This document shows, in pieces, positions 19,477 through 31,800 of a stretch of DNA of 64,000 nucleotides (positions are counted from its first letter, which is position 1; each line of letters begins with the position of its first letter). Under the pieces are notes generated by a model. The model was not told the origin of the DNA. It ran no database searches and saw only the letters and a list, made by a program, of their open reading frames with translations. The position numbers and the translations under genes are program-made. The DNA comes from Capronia americana (taxonomy: Eukaryota > Ascomycota > Eurotiomycetes > Chaetothyriales > Herpotrichiellaceae), in contig JADWQD010000004.1 in assembly GCA_016110215.1 (NCBI GenBank), forward strand, positions 2,232,001 to 2,296,000. Reading direction: 5' to 3'.

Positions 19477-22400
19477 ATGCAGCTACTTCAAGGTCAAGAC
19501 ATCTGCTTCTTCTGCGCATTCAGACATGGCATCGAATCGCGCGTTATCAAGTCGCTACAACCGCAGCGGCGCCTGTACAGAGCGGCCAATCCTTCGAAGC
19601 GACCTGCTGGAGCAGCAGTAGCCCGCATAGAAGAGGAGGAGGATGTCGCCCTTCCAGCACGAGAACTTCTCGGCTGGAGATGTCGATGCAACCATGTCAA
19701 CAAGCCGGCAAGATCAGACTGCACAATATGCATGAGCCCACGACCCCAGAATTCCCATATGGTCTACAGGGACCTTAATCCACCCCCGCCTGACCAATTT
19801 GCAACTCCTACTCCGAACGCAGGCTTCCGAGCATCCCCCAGAGGCCCTGCGGACCCAAGCTCGATATCTGCGATCCTGTCTCGGGGCCAACAGGGATCCC
19901 AGGCAGCGACCTGGAGTCGCACTCGACCAGATTTGCACACCAGAGCTTCACAACCCCCGCCCGATGCGCAATCGCCTCCCAGAAGTGGTAGCCATGGTCT
20001 AGGGCGCGGTACTGATAATCCTCCAAGTGAGAAGAACTGGAGGAATGACCGCCGTGGAGGAGCTCCTGCCTCTGAGCGGCCACTGATCAGATACCAGGAT
20101 CAGCGAGAACGCCCTGCCGAACTGAGGATAAGGGGAATCAGTGCTGCCGACCGAGCATATCAAGAGCCTGGACGGTCGTCACCACTATCGAGGACGTCCA
20201 ATGCTTGGAGGACTCGGGGAAGTGAGAATGCGGGGACGAGCGAATCCCACCGACCGAATTTGCCCCAGAGTAGAATAGGCGCGGCCATTGGAAAGACTAC
20301 TCAACCCCTGTCCCCGAGGGCAACACCGGAGTTCGAGGGCGCTTCTACTGAGCCACAAACTTGGACGCCCATGGGTCCAACAACACCAAGGCGGCCGCCG
20401 CAACACCGTGTGGCGGGCAGAGACGGGGACGGTAGGGGAACTCGTGATAACATTCGTATTTGGCGACCTGGAATGGATGGCTCTGCCCTTCCACAGCGTT
20501 CCACGGGTCAACACTTAGGTCGGGAACGACGGGCACAAGCACCGGCTGGAGATTCCCTCCAGCCAGCAAGCATCGATGAGCAAGCTGGTCTTCTAGACGA
20601 TGGACCGCTTGTGGATGAGACAGAGGATGACTGGCGCAAGCGGAAAACAACGGGTGGCAAGGAGCGTGACAGGAGAGCTCGTCTTTACGAAATCGAGGAG
20701 GACGGGCCGCTTCAGGTTTCCCGACCAGCCAGAGCCCCTAGTACAAGAAGAGGCAGTATTTCTCGAGGGAGTTCCGGGGGGTTTGATTTCGACCCAGACC
20801 TCGCCGAGGAATTCCTTGATGAAAGAAAAAAGCGGAAGAAGAAAGGGAAACAAGCCAAAGCTTCGCAACAGCCAGCCCGGCCGGAGATCGTTCTCCCCGA
20901 GTTCATCAGCGTCGAGAAGCTGGCGCAGGGCCTCAAAGTCAGACTGCCCCAGTTCCTCCACAAGCTCGAAGAGGAAGGATTTGAAGGTGCTAGATATGAC
21001 CATGTTCTGGACTCTAGCACCTCTGCCATGTTCGCGGAGATCTACGGTTTCGAGCCTGTCATCAAAGCAATCGATCAGACTGGGGATATCTTTCCTCGAC
21101 CCCCGCCGGAAGACCCTTCTGTCTTGCCCCCTCGGCCTCCCGTTGTCACCATCATGGGTCACGTCGATCACGGGAAGACAACAATTCTGGACTACTTCCG
21201 AAAAGCGAATGTGGTGGCATCAGAGCATGGCGGTATCACACAACATATCGGCGCGTTCTCAGTGAAGATGCCTGGGTCAGAGCGCAACATCACATTCCTC
21301 GACACTCCTGGACATGCCGCCTTCTTGGAGATGCGCCGAAGAGGTGCGGTCGTAACGGACATTGTGGTTCTGGTCGTCGCCGCAGACGACAGTGTCAAGG
21401 CTCAAACGGTCGAGGCTATCAAGCATGCCCGTGAGGCTGGTGTACAGATGATTGTGGCGATCAACAAAGTCGACAAACCTGGCGCCGATATTGAACAAGT
21501 CAAACGTGATTTGATGCAACATGACATCGTTGTAGAGGATTTCGGTGGAGATTACCAAGCTATCCCAGTCAGCGGAAAGACTGGTCGGGGAATGGATGAC
21601 CTTGAGGAAGCAATACTCACTTTAGCTGACGTCGCCGACTTCCGTTCCGAGGATGATGGACCGGCCGAAGGCTGGATCATTGAGAGCAGAGTGGGTGTCA
21701 CTGGTCGTGTGGCCACGGTATTGGTGCGTCGCGGTACATTGAGACCAGGCGACTTCATTGTTGCTGGCACAACTTGGGCCCGTGTGCGGACCTTGAGAAA
21801 CGATGCTGGCGAATTAATTGAAGAGGCACCTCCCGGGACTCCTGTCCAGCTTGACGGCTGGCGCGGCGACGACCCTGAAGCTGGACTCGAAGTGTTGCAG
21901 GCAGAGAACGAACAACGAGCCAAGGACGCGATAGCCGTGCGAAAGGAAAGACAAGAAGCAGCTTGGGAAATGGACAATATGGCCGCGATCAACGCTTCAC
22001 GCACGGAAGATGCCGTCGCGCGAGCCAAAGTTCTCGACTGGGAGAAAGAGCAGGGCTACCTGTCTATGGGGTACAAAAGACGTCCCAAAGACAACGAGGG
22101 TTGGGTTGAGAAAGGGTCTTCAGGAGCTCAACTTGTTCATTTCGTCATCAAAGCCGATGTGGCTGGCAGCACTGAAGCTTTGGTGGCTGCTGTCAGCGCA
22201 ATCGGCAACAACGAAGCGCGGGCAAACATTGTCCATAGTGGCACGGGGAATCTCACCGAATCGGATATCAAAATGCTAGCGGCAACGGGAGAAGTCGCGT
22301 ACGCCATCTCGTTCAATCAGCCCATCGATGGGGACATACGACGACTTGCGGCAGCTGCTCGTATCCAGATTCTGGACCACAACATCATCTACAAGGTGAC

Positions 22401-22810
22401 CGACGATGTTACGGAGAAGGTCAGTGCGGAACTGCCGCCAATCGTCACCCAGCGCGTGTTGGGAGAAGCAGAGGTCGGGGACATTTTCGACATCAAGATT
22501 AAGAAAGGATCGATGAAGATTGCTGGATGTCGCGTGACCAATGGAACGATTCGCCGCTCGGAGAAGATCCGAGTGCTCAGAAAAGGCGAAGTGATCTATA
22601 CTGGTAAGTGGTCTTGGATCCAAATGTGGCTTTCTGTCAGCTGACAACGTTCCAGGCACGCTCAACTCGTTCAAGAACATCAAGAAGGATGTCACGGAAA
22701 TGCGCAAAGGCTCTGAATGTGGAATGGGCTTTGAGAACTGGGACGCATTTGAAGTGGGCGATCAGATCCAGTCGTTCGAGGAAAACACCGAGAAACGCAT
22801 GTTGCATTAG
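19477..22810 (+). CDS. Mitochondrial translation initiation factor IF-2
   Basis: Exons 19477-22603 and 22656-22810 (52-nt intron, gtaagt..ccag); about 1093 aa. I prefer the ATG at 19477 (MQLLQGQDICFFCAFRH) because a CxxC pair close to the N-terminus is usual in such proteins; an ATG at 19240 would add 79 residues. A WRCRCNHVN...CTIC knuckle sits at residues 67-85. A long disordered Arg/Pro/Ser-rich region follows. The IF-2 core comprises the IF2_N region (LPEFISVEKLAQGLKVRL), G1 GHVDHGKTT, G3 DTPGH, G4 NKVD, the beta-barrel domain, and the C-terminal domains (HFVIKADVAGSTEALVAA, then CRVTNGTIRR). The last exon supplies TLNSFKNIKKDV, then GMGFENWDAFEVGD. It should place formyl-Met-tRNA on the mitoribosome. 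Confidence 0.95.
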
Positions 22811-23474
22811 CGCTAGGTCCTGCCTGATTTAGACAACGACCTGAGCAGACGACGTTTCAGACCAGGAAGCTGGCATGCTGCGGCACAATCAGCGAGATGA
22901 AACAGACGGGAAACCTGGGCGGCGGCTCTGCGGCAAGGAACAAGGCGCAAGGCTGGCCTTTGGCACGGCGCCCGCTTATTTCTCCGGGCGCCCCCCGCCT
23001 ATCGATCGCCTCTGACCAGCCCGTCTTGGCGGCACCTCCACCCGCCCCGAACGATCTTGGACTGCTTGGTCGATCAGCTCACCACCAACCATCCCACACT
23101 CCGCCCTTTGTTCCCGACAGCAGGACAGTGCTCACAACGTCTTTTCGCACACGTTGCCCATGTTTCACAGAATAGAAGAAACATGTTTCAATCAACAATT
23201 ATAGATGCGCAACAGCGACAGACGCCAAGCGCGCGAGGCCAGATTCCAATCTACCACGCGTCTAGACGGGATACTTCAAGAGCTATCTCGAAGTCTCTCG
23301 GTGCAGAATGCATCACAAATTACCAGTTGCATTACTTTGGTTTCTTCCCTGCTACGAATTTCCTTTGTGCTTATACACCAGTTTCCACCGTCTTGCCCTG
23401 TTTAATCCTTCCTCTCGTTCCTACCGAGCCTACGTCCTACTTCAACTTCCCCGTGCAATACTGCTGGATCAGAC
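22811..23474. other. Intergenic, no gene seen
   Basis: It includes a pyrimidine-rich tract just before the signal-peptide gene starting at 23475, probably its core promoter and 5' UTR. Confidence 0.5.
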
Positions 23475-25052
23475 ATGCATTTCCTTGCTTTCTCGTTGGC
23501 TCTTTTTGCTCTGCTATCATATACGTTGGCCGGACCAATTCAGAGGTACGTCTTTCCCTGCATGGACCGGGTCTCCTGTTAATATTTTCGCAGACCAAAT
23601 AATGTAATCCGTCGTTTCAATCAACCTCTAGAACGCTACGTGGTCAACGGCCTTTCATTAACACCCAGATCGCCATGGAGGAGACAAGCTCCAACAGATC
23701 CTGCGAATGCGGCAGCCGCAACAGAGACAGCCTCAACCCCGAACGCCTCAGTGACACCAACTGGAAGCGGCACAGAGGATGGCGCAGTTCCTGCGGTGGG
23801 CGTTGGAGGCACAGATAACAGAAGTTTATTGAGTTTGTTGACCCAGACGACCATCGAGCCAGCGACACAAGTCGCCACACAGGCAGCTGCCTCTATCGAG
23901 ACGCAGACAGCGAGCTCTCCAGATAGCACTGGGAGCGGAACAGATGACAGTACTGGACAAGCCGCAGAGACAGCGTTGTCTTCTTCGGCATCTGACAGTA
24001 CCACCCCTACTCAGACTGGAAGTGGGACAGAAAACGGAGCAGTCCCAGCCGTGGGGGTTGGAGGAGATAATACCAGCTTGTTGAGTATTTTGACCCAGAC
24101 CACCATCCAGCCAGTCAGTCAGACAGCTGCAGCACCAGAGGCAACGACTTCCACAGCAGACAGCTCCTTAACGACGGAAACTTCCTCGGTTGAGCAGGAT
24201 ACAAACACTGCATCCCAGGCGCCAGGCACGGGAACAGCCATCCAGCGAAACACAGCACAAGTCGAAACACAAGACCAACCAACATCGACCACCACCGTGC
24301 AAGCCCAGACAACCGTCTTTGCGACCTCGGTCGTCACCGCCGAAGTTACCGCCATAGCTTCGACTTCATCTTCGGCAACATCGTCGTCACCGGACTCGGA
24401 AGCATCCACTGCACCTGCACCTCAATCTTCTCCAGACACGGGAGACCAACAGCCAGATCAAACACCCAGCACCGAGGCCATTACAGTCGTCTTCGTCACT
24501 ATAAGTCCTACATTCACGGGCCCTATCGGCGGATACACGACCTTGACTCCCGATGCAAACGGGAATGCTGCAACCGCTCTGCCCACCGAGTCCGAGTCTC
24601 AGCCAACGACGATTTCGACTTCCACGACAGTAGTAAATACCATCCCGCTAGGACTAGCAAGCATACCGAACACGCCTATCGCATCATCGACCGAGGAACC
24701 AAGTCCAACAATCCTCGCTACGGCATCTCCGGCACCAGAGCCAGAACCAGAGCCAGCCCCAGCCGCTGACGCCACGCCCGCGACAACGACATCGACGTCT
24801 ACGTCGACGGTAACCGCGACAGCGACAGCGACATCTCCACCAGAGACGACGACCCCAGATCCGAGTCCGAGTCCCGACCCATCAACACCCTCTGACGGCC
24901 TCGCCGTCGTGCCCGTCACGGTCACGAACATCCAAGCCGCCGTGACTCAGACGGTCACGGAGACGGCGCAGATCACCACGACAGCGACGGAGACGGTGCG
25001 CGAAACGGCGACCGTCACAATCACTCAGAAGCTGTTGATCTCGGCGGGATAG
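23475..25052 (+). CDS. Secreted Ser/Thr-rich repeat protein
   Basis: Exons 23475-23545 and 23594-25052 (48-nt intron, gtacgt..gcag); about 509 aa. Exon 1 encodes a clear signal peptide (MHFLAFSLALFALLSYTLAG). After splicing come basic pairs (VIRRFNQPLERY, then SPWRRQAP), candidate Kex2 sites. A ~36-residue unit occurs twice: about residues 79-115 (GSGTEDGAVPAVGVGG, LLSLLTQTTIEPATQ) and 164-200 (GSGTENGAVPAVGVGG, LLSILTQTTIQPVSQ). The rest is Thr/Ser/Pro/Ala-rich and likely heavily O-glycosylated, with a (PEPEPEP) run and a C-terminal TVTETAQITTTATETVRETA region. No hydrophobic C-terminal GPI-type tail is seen. Function unknown; cell-wall or secreted role inferred. Confidence 0.85.
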
Positions 25053-25623
25053 TTTTGTGTATGGCGGGGTTTGCCTGATTTAACTACTACTGTAGGATAT
25101 CTACTTGGTGTGGATGTGGATGTGGATGTGGATTGGGGTCATAGGTCATAGATGTTGCAAAGCATGTTGAATAGCATATACAGTACCTACTGTAATTACG
25201 TCTCTCGTTGAGGAGAGGCTCATCGTACATGGCTGTAGTAGTGTAGCTGTATCACCAACTTGGTATTCGTAGCCAATGAGATATACTACATGTCTGCATT
25301 CGGTATGCCGTATATATTTCATCTGTCTGGTTTCTGCAGGGGCCCTTGAACATCGCAGTACTCGTAGAGGGTTATACGGATTTGATGGTGCGAATGGCAA
25401 AAGAAACAAGTGGTAGGTGAAGCTTCACGGGTCACTACTGAGGACAGAATGGTTGTTACGAGGGATTCCAACATCCTTTCGTATGTAGACGTATGCAGAC
25501 TGCTGTGATTGGGACGGGACTCTTCGGCATGATTGACACTGACGACTGTACCAATTGAGAATCGCGTTCGCGGCTCTGCCGTCCCGAGGTACTACTACTC
25601 GGAGGCTTATGTATGTCAAAGAT
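25053..25623. other. Convergent 3' intergenic region with short GTGGAT repeats
   Basis: Between the secreted protein and SLY1, whose stops face each other. It holds a TGGATG/GTGGAT microsatellite at about 25109-25133 and no gene. Confidence 0.5.
25109..25133 (+). repeat. Microsatellite, (GTGGAT)4 type
   Basis: About four tandem copies of a hexamer (GTGGAT phase), close to the 3' end of the secreted protein gene. Confidence 0.8.
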
Positions 25624-27815
25624 TCAGGTCTCCTGGCCCAACCTCACCAATTCGCTCAAGAAGCCTTCACCGTTCACTAACTCCGTACTCCCGTACACGA
25701 CCCGTCTCGCGCGAGCTTGAGCATTGCCCAGCCCGGCGCCACCTCTCCCGTCAGCTCCCAGCCCGCTTGTCCGCTTGACCCATTCCTGGAGATTACCGTA
25801 TTCGTCCATACTCCCTCCCCCAACTGTGAATACGATCGCTTCGGAATAGCCCTGCCGTCGTTGGCCGAAACTGGCGTTGATGCCCGCTTGGCTCGCACCC
25901 TGTACACCGCCTGTGCCAGGTCTTGATGGGGTCGGGCCACCGCTCCCGGCAATGCCCCGTGCGTGCGTCGAGCGAGGATCGAAGTATAGATACCCCTCGG
26001 TCTTGGCGATCGCACTGGAACTCGCTGCCGGCGGGTCCATTATCGACTCGACAATCTTCGTGACCGTCAGATCGCGGTTTGCGGGGAGGAAGTTCTTGAC
26101 GCCGGAAACGAGAGATTCGAGGTTTACATTCCCAAAGGTGGTGCCTAGAGCCGTGGAGGAGAGTTTATCGGTGAAATTTTTGGAGAGGGCTCCGAGGCCG
26201 CCGAAGAGAGGGACGGAAGACTGTGGTTGGGAGGTGTTTGTTGGTGCGGTCGAGGAAAGCATGCTTCCTTTTGTTTCCAGGCGTACGTTGGAGATGTGTT
26301 TTATTGCGGCGACAGCATCGCCTGCACCGGCCGCAGTCAATGCGGATTCGAATTCTTGGAGTTCGGATTTCGATGGTTCGCGGTCCACGCTGAGATACCA
26401 GATGATGAAAATCCGAAGCTTGTCGAGCGCATTGTTACCCTTGTCATTGGACTTTATCAGCGCGAGCATCTGGTCGGCCGTTTGTTTCGTGATATTCTCT
26501 TCTAGCTGGAAGAAATTGTCGAGTTGGCGGTCTTTTATTCCTTTGAGCAGCGCAGTTGCGATGTTCATGTGCATGTCTAGCGTGGCTTTTCTCTCCCGCA
26601 ATTCGGGCAACAGTGTTATTGCTGCCTTGAGGTGTGCCGCAGAGGCGGAGCCACTGTCATTTAAATCTTCAATGCTATTAACTCCCGTCTTTTTCGTCAC
26701 TTCTTCGGCATCGGCTTTGTATTTTGTGAGTTCTTTGTCGATGTCCTCGGCAACCTGAGGAAAGGGTGCACTGGCGTTGCGGGCCCAGAAGAAATCGCTC
26801 GCGTTGAGGTCGTACGCTCGGGGCTTTGCTTCCGGGTTTGATTCGTCTGCGACATCGACTGTGATGCGGTTGAGGTGCATATTTAAGACGTCGTGAACGA
26901 GCGACTGGTACGTCCAAGAGTGGGAGAGCATAGGGACAAGGTCGACGTTTCGATCGAGAATTATGAGGACGGGTCTCGAAGGTGCCGAATATAGGTTGGC
27001 GCCAGAGGCTTTCGACGAAAATAAATTGTCTTTCGAGTTGAGAACATGATCTCGCAGTTTTCGATCAAGCTTTGTTGCTATCATCTTTGCCAGCTCGGTC
27101 GGTGGACATCGTATAATAGGGACTGAGCCCATTGTGACGCTGACGCTGAACAGTCCGCTCACTATCCTGTCAATGGCCGCGTCCTGAGCCTCTTCTTGAA
27201 CCTTCGCACTATTAAACGTCCAGTACGACTCTTTCCCCATGCCCAGGCTGAACAAATCCGGTTCAGCAACAATGAAATTCAGGTATTGGTCGTACACTTG
27301 TGCGATTGATTCCGCTGTGTTCGTCAAGGCCATCTGCGCGGCGAACTCTTCGAGAAGAGGGCGAGGTATCGAGGAAATGAAGTTGACATAGGCTGGGCTG
27401 TACAGCCCCCGGGCAAGATCGGAGCATATGAGCTGGATGTTTTCTTGTGTAGGTTCGACGAGGTAGAGGACCGGTACATCGGGAATGGGATACCGCGGGG
27501 AGTTTATGGACAAGTGTATCGTGACGCCTTTACTGCGAAGGTCATTGACCCGTAAGACGCTGCTTATGATATCTCGTCCAAGGCTGTCAAACACGAGGAC
27601 TTTCCATATGGGCTCCCCATTCTCGTTGAGAAGAGAAGGCGTTGCAGAGGCCGTGGGGGCGTCGCCGTTCGAAGTCGAGGACTCATCGTGATTCAGGCTT
27701 AATATCCGTTCGATAGAAGCTGGGAATAGTGAGTCTTCCACGCTGCAGAGGGGGGATTTCAAGAATATGGCTCACCTATCTGACGATCCCGCAGTGTCTG
27801 GGCCCGCGCAGCCAT
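25624..27815 (-). CDS. sly1: Sly1, Sec1/Munc18 family protein of ER-Golgi transport
   Basis: Exons 27815-27776 and 27719-25624 join across a 56-nt intron (gtgagc..cccag); about 711 aa, typical for Sly1. The spliced N-terminus reads MAARAQTLRDRQIASIERIL. Family landmarks are WKVLVFDSLGRDIISSVLRV, the SM-fold strand PVLYLVEPTQENIQLICSDL, LARGLYSPAYVNFISSIPRP, RPVLIILDRNVDLVPMLSHS with TYQSLVHDVLNMHLNRI, and the C-terminal strand EAIVFTVGGGSMDEYGNLQ. A Sly1-type SM protein binds the syntaxin Sed5 and guards SNARE assembly in ER-Golgi and intra-Golgi fusion. A longer frame that starts inside the intron (27762) should not be used. It is divergent from the PNUTS-like gene. Confidence 0.94.
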
Positions 27816-28822
27816 CGTTGTAGCGAATCGTTGTGTGCAGGATGGTCAATGTTTTGGTGTGGGAAGGTGTTCATCTTGAATCGGGTCTCGAGACAAAGAG
27901 ACACCTTTGCATCTTGAAGGCACGAATGACGGTGAAGAGTATGGCACTTCTTCCTGGACAAAGCACTTGGTTACGGCACTGCAGGGCCAAAGCATATGGG
28001 GTCTTGGCAATACTGGCGGCAATCTGTCATTTGCGGCGCGCTAGTCCGAGGCGCCAGCCCGCTTGGGTTTAGGCGTGAACCGTCCATGTCATTCAATCTC
28101 AACTCCCTCACTTCACTTCTCTCTCACTTCCTCATTACAAACACTCACCCACGATAACCCTCGTCTTCCTCTTCTCACTCTGTAATCTTGTTCCTTGACA
28201 CTCTCCGACAGTGGTCTGTAATAAGTGACATTGAATGGTCTTCCATTTTGCATCACGCATACTTGGCTTGGAGTCGGGGTGTTAGGTTGACGTGACTGCG
28301 GCGTGTTTTGCTCAGCACACCTAATATTGATTGATTGCGCCCGCAAAAGTGCTCTGAGCAGTCGTGTACGGCTCATCAGTGACGGGCGGACTGAGTGCAT
28401 CTAGTGTCTTTTTCTCCCAGGCTGGTCAATACTAGAAAGTGCGTCTTCGGTGGAGAGGGCTGTTTGTTCCAAGGCAATCGAAAAAACAAGGGGGCGGGCG
28501 GTTCTGCAGGCTTCTGGGTGCAGGCAGCCCAGGCAATCAACCACCATCATCGGTTTCCAGGTTTCTGGACTAACCCACTGCGTACCGGAACGGCAATTAA
28601 GTCTACGATACCTCTACAGCCTCATATCCTCATTATCGCGCTGCAGGCCGGCAGTCGCCGCTGTTCCTTTCATGCAGCCGAGCGCGCGTGTTGCGGCCTG
28701 TGAGTGGCAACTTTTCTCGGCATAAGCCAAATTTTCTCCTTCCCGCCACTCAGCACCGTTTGGGTCTGGCCAGACACGTGCCGCGACACCGCACGTGATC
28801 TTTCTTCTCCAATTCTCGCTTA
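27816..28822. promoter_or_regulatory. Divergent upstream region, sly1 / PNUTS-like gene
   Basis: 1.0 kb with no gene seen. Two CACGTG boxes lie just ahead of the PNUTS-like start (listed separately). Confidence 0.5.
28775..28797. promoter_or_regulatory. Paired CACGTG (E-box / Cbf1-type) sites
   Basis: CACGTG occurs at 28775-28780 and again at 28792-28797. The second extends to CACGTGAT, which fits the yeast Cbf1 CDEI core. They end 26-43 bp before the first possible ATG of the PNUTS-like gene. The site type is established; use here is inference. Confidence 0.5.
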
Positions 28823-31800
28823 ATGCTCAACTTCACCATGGGTTCATCCACCAATATGGATGGCACACAACATGCCAAGGGTCAACCATACAACATGCTC
28901 GATGGCATTCAATCCTATGCCGGCCCAGAAACGCTTCAAAATGGAGACGATCTCTCACGCTTCTTCGATCCCGAACATTTCGAGTCTACCACCATCGGCA
29001 AAGGCTTCTCTCAGCTCTCGCTCCCCAGATCCGACGCTGGTGCTGGCCGGCAGTCGCATACTCCAGACATCCACCAGTACAACGCTCCCCAGCAAAATTA
29101 CTCTCAGAATCAATACTCGCAACCATTCTACAACCCTCAGCAGATGAATCAGTCGACCTTTGATCCTAGATTCTACTCACGACCCTCTCCCACACCTGTG
29201 AGCTTCGATGGAGGCTATCCGTACCAGTCCCACATGGGTTTCACGCCTCAGCATTTCACCGCGCAGCAAATGAACATTCCACAACGACAGACTCCTACTC
29301 CGACCCAGAGTTATCCACCGAGACAGCAACAGCCTTCTCAATTTGTCAACATCGCACAGCGTCCTTCACCGTTGCCACATGTTCAGGTGCGTCATTGAAG
29401 CACTACCTTCTTTAAACCCTTCGCTAACTCCCACTTAGAGCGCTGATATGATGCGGTTTGGGTCGTTCCATGTCCAAGATCAAGGCCAGCAGCAGTCGAA
29501 TCGTTTCGTGGATCCTTCTATGTTGACCGTGAACCAGCCCACAAACACAAGTAGGCCTCTCACTTTCCGTCACAAGAGTTTTACTGACGGTTGGCAGATC
29601 AAAACAGCAACAACATTTTCCAGGCGCAACAATCTTACGCCCCGTCTTCTTACTTCGAGTCTGGTCCTACTCTGGACCCAAGAGCAACGCAAGGTATACA
29701 GTTGATGCCCTCTGCAAATTTACCTCAGTCGAGTAAGGAGAACCGCGCGGGTCTCGAAGCTTCGCTGACGAGAGCAGTGACGATCGTCCCCAAGCCCGAG
29801 CAGGCAACGAAGCCTGCGACCCCCAAAGACCCAACTGCGCCAAAGAGGCCACGAGGTCGACCGCGGAAGGATGCTTCTGCCCAATCTGGAGGCCAGGTTG
29901 CTGGATCTGCGGTGTCTTCTGACGATGAGTTAGAGATCGAGGATGAGGAACCCCCAGAGACGATTCCAGCCCAGCTTGCCGTATCCATGCCAACCGATGA
30001 CCGTGGAAAGGCTCTCTACCGCGCTGTGCAAGCTGTCTGGAGCCCCCGCAACAAGCCGGTTGATCCCGAGAAGGTTCGTGGAGGTATTGCCAACTACGGC
30101 GACACGATTCGAGGTTTGAGAGATGCCTGGAAGACCAAGAACGAATCCCTTAGAAAGGCTGAACTTCCAAATTCGCCAACAGCTTCAGATGCCACCTACT
30201 TGAAGGAGGAAGTCGCGCGCTATCGCCAACTCCTAGAAACGGTCATGCTGAGATCGTTGCAATACAGCCATCCAGCCATTCTCAAGAGGTATGTTGATCC
30301 CTTGCTTTCTTGCATGTTCTTTTTGACCCCGTCCCTGGAAATATACACCGTGACGTGAACCCGGATGGACCAGAGCATCTGATAAAGGCAAAGATATGGA
30401 TTATCTTGTCCTGTGTGCACCTCAGTGTATCACCCCGGCTCCAAATACTACGAAGGGCGTGCGGTACACTTCTCTGTTGCATAAGCCGCGTGTCCTGTCC
30501 ATAGCTCTACTTTGATAGATAGTCTACAAACGCCTCTTTCCGTGACTCGCCAGGCATGCTGTGAGGCGATCATGGCAACTTATATTCGGCATCCCGTCCC
30601 ATAACGTTTACTGATAATGTCGCTCAGACTAGGTGAAAATCAGTTCACAATGTCAGCGCTGTCCTCCTTCATCCTCGACAGGATCAATGTCTCGGATTTC
30701 GACAGTCCTCTTACCTATGCAATCCTTAAGGTATGAAAAATCTCAAAACTTGGTGCCGAGGCCCTGCTGATTCATGATAATAGTTTGTCGTGAATTTCGA
30801 AACACTTGACTCGGAGATGCTGGAAATGACGAAGCTGTCAAAGATGCTGCAGCGACTAACGAAGAAAGCGACCAGCGACATCAAGACTTTGGCTCAAACC
30901 GTCCTCAATAAAGCTGCTGCTGCTTCGGCAAAGAAGGCTGCAGCTGGCAACGAGAGGAAATCTGAGAAGATAGCATCACCTCGCTCGGCTGGCAGTCCAG
31001 CAGATGGATCGCGGAGGGAGGTTATGACTGCTGGGACAAAGCGGCCCAGAGAAGGTGACGCTGCCGCTCAGCCTGCCGCCAAGAAAGCCGTTAAAGTAAT
31101 TCCCCAATCTTCAAAACCTCTCGCCGTGCGACTGGAAGAGAAGAGAAAGGCAGAAGAGGCGGCGAAGCGTGCTAAAGGAGGGGAAAAGACTGCGACGGTT
31201 GCTTCAACGGGGGCCACCAGCACTTCAGCTGCCAATCCAGCCACAAAATCCAAAGTTGCTGTCACTGCTCCTCCGAAGGCTTCTATCTTTGCAGCCCTAA
31301 GCTCCGTTCCCAAGAAGCCAGGCACGTCAAATGCTGAACGGGCCGCGGCAGCTGCGAAGGAGAAGACCAATCCAGTCGCCGCTACTTCTATGCCCTCGCG
31401 GCCGATCAAAAAGGAATCGCCTCCACGTAATGTTGGGGCCACGCCAGTCGCAAAGACCGCAAGCTCGTCGTCCTTCTTAGGCGTCTTGCTTGACATGGAG
31501 AAGAAGCCAGACAAGGAGGTGAAGAAGGAAACGGATATTCCGAACGAGACAGAAGAACAAAAGATGAAGCGGTTGCGTAAGGAGGCTCGACGGAAACTGA
31601 GAGTGTCATGGAAAGCGGATGACAAGCTCGTGGAGACCCGTTTCTTCACTCATGATCCAGACGAAGAGCTTGATCAAGGTGACCGCCTCAAGGCTAATGC
31701 GGGTGGCGGCCGTGAAGGTGAAGCGCTTAAGCATCACCAAGACATGGACGATCTCGACGATGAAGAGGACGAGGACTCGTTTGAGGAATTTGAGCCGTAT

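Noticed and set aside
25877..26758. 293-codon plus-strand frame opposite sly1
   Set aside because: Antisense shadow; Ser/Ala-rich low-information translation.
27720..27762. Start of Sly1 at 27762 (MKSPLCSVE)
   Set aside because: This lies inside a GT-AG intron; the spliced start at 27815 gives the conserved Sly1 N-terminus.
30289..30627. Possible boundary between two genes inside the PNUTS-like gene
   Set aside because: Donor AG|GTATGT and acceptor CTCAG join exons in phase (KR|LGENQF), and the module order matches one PNUTS-like protein; a 339-nt intron is simpler.
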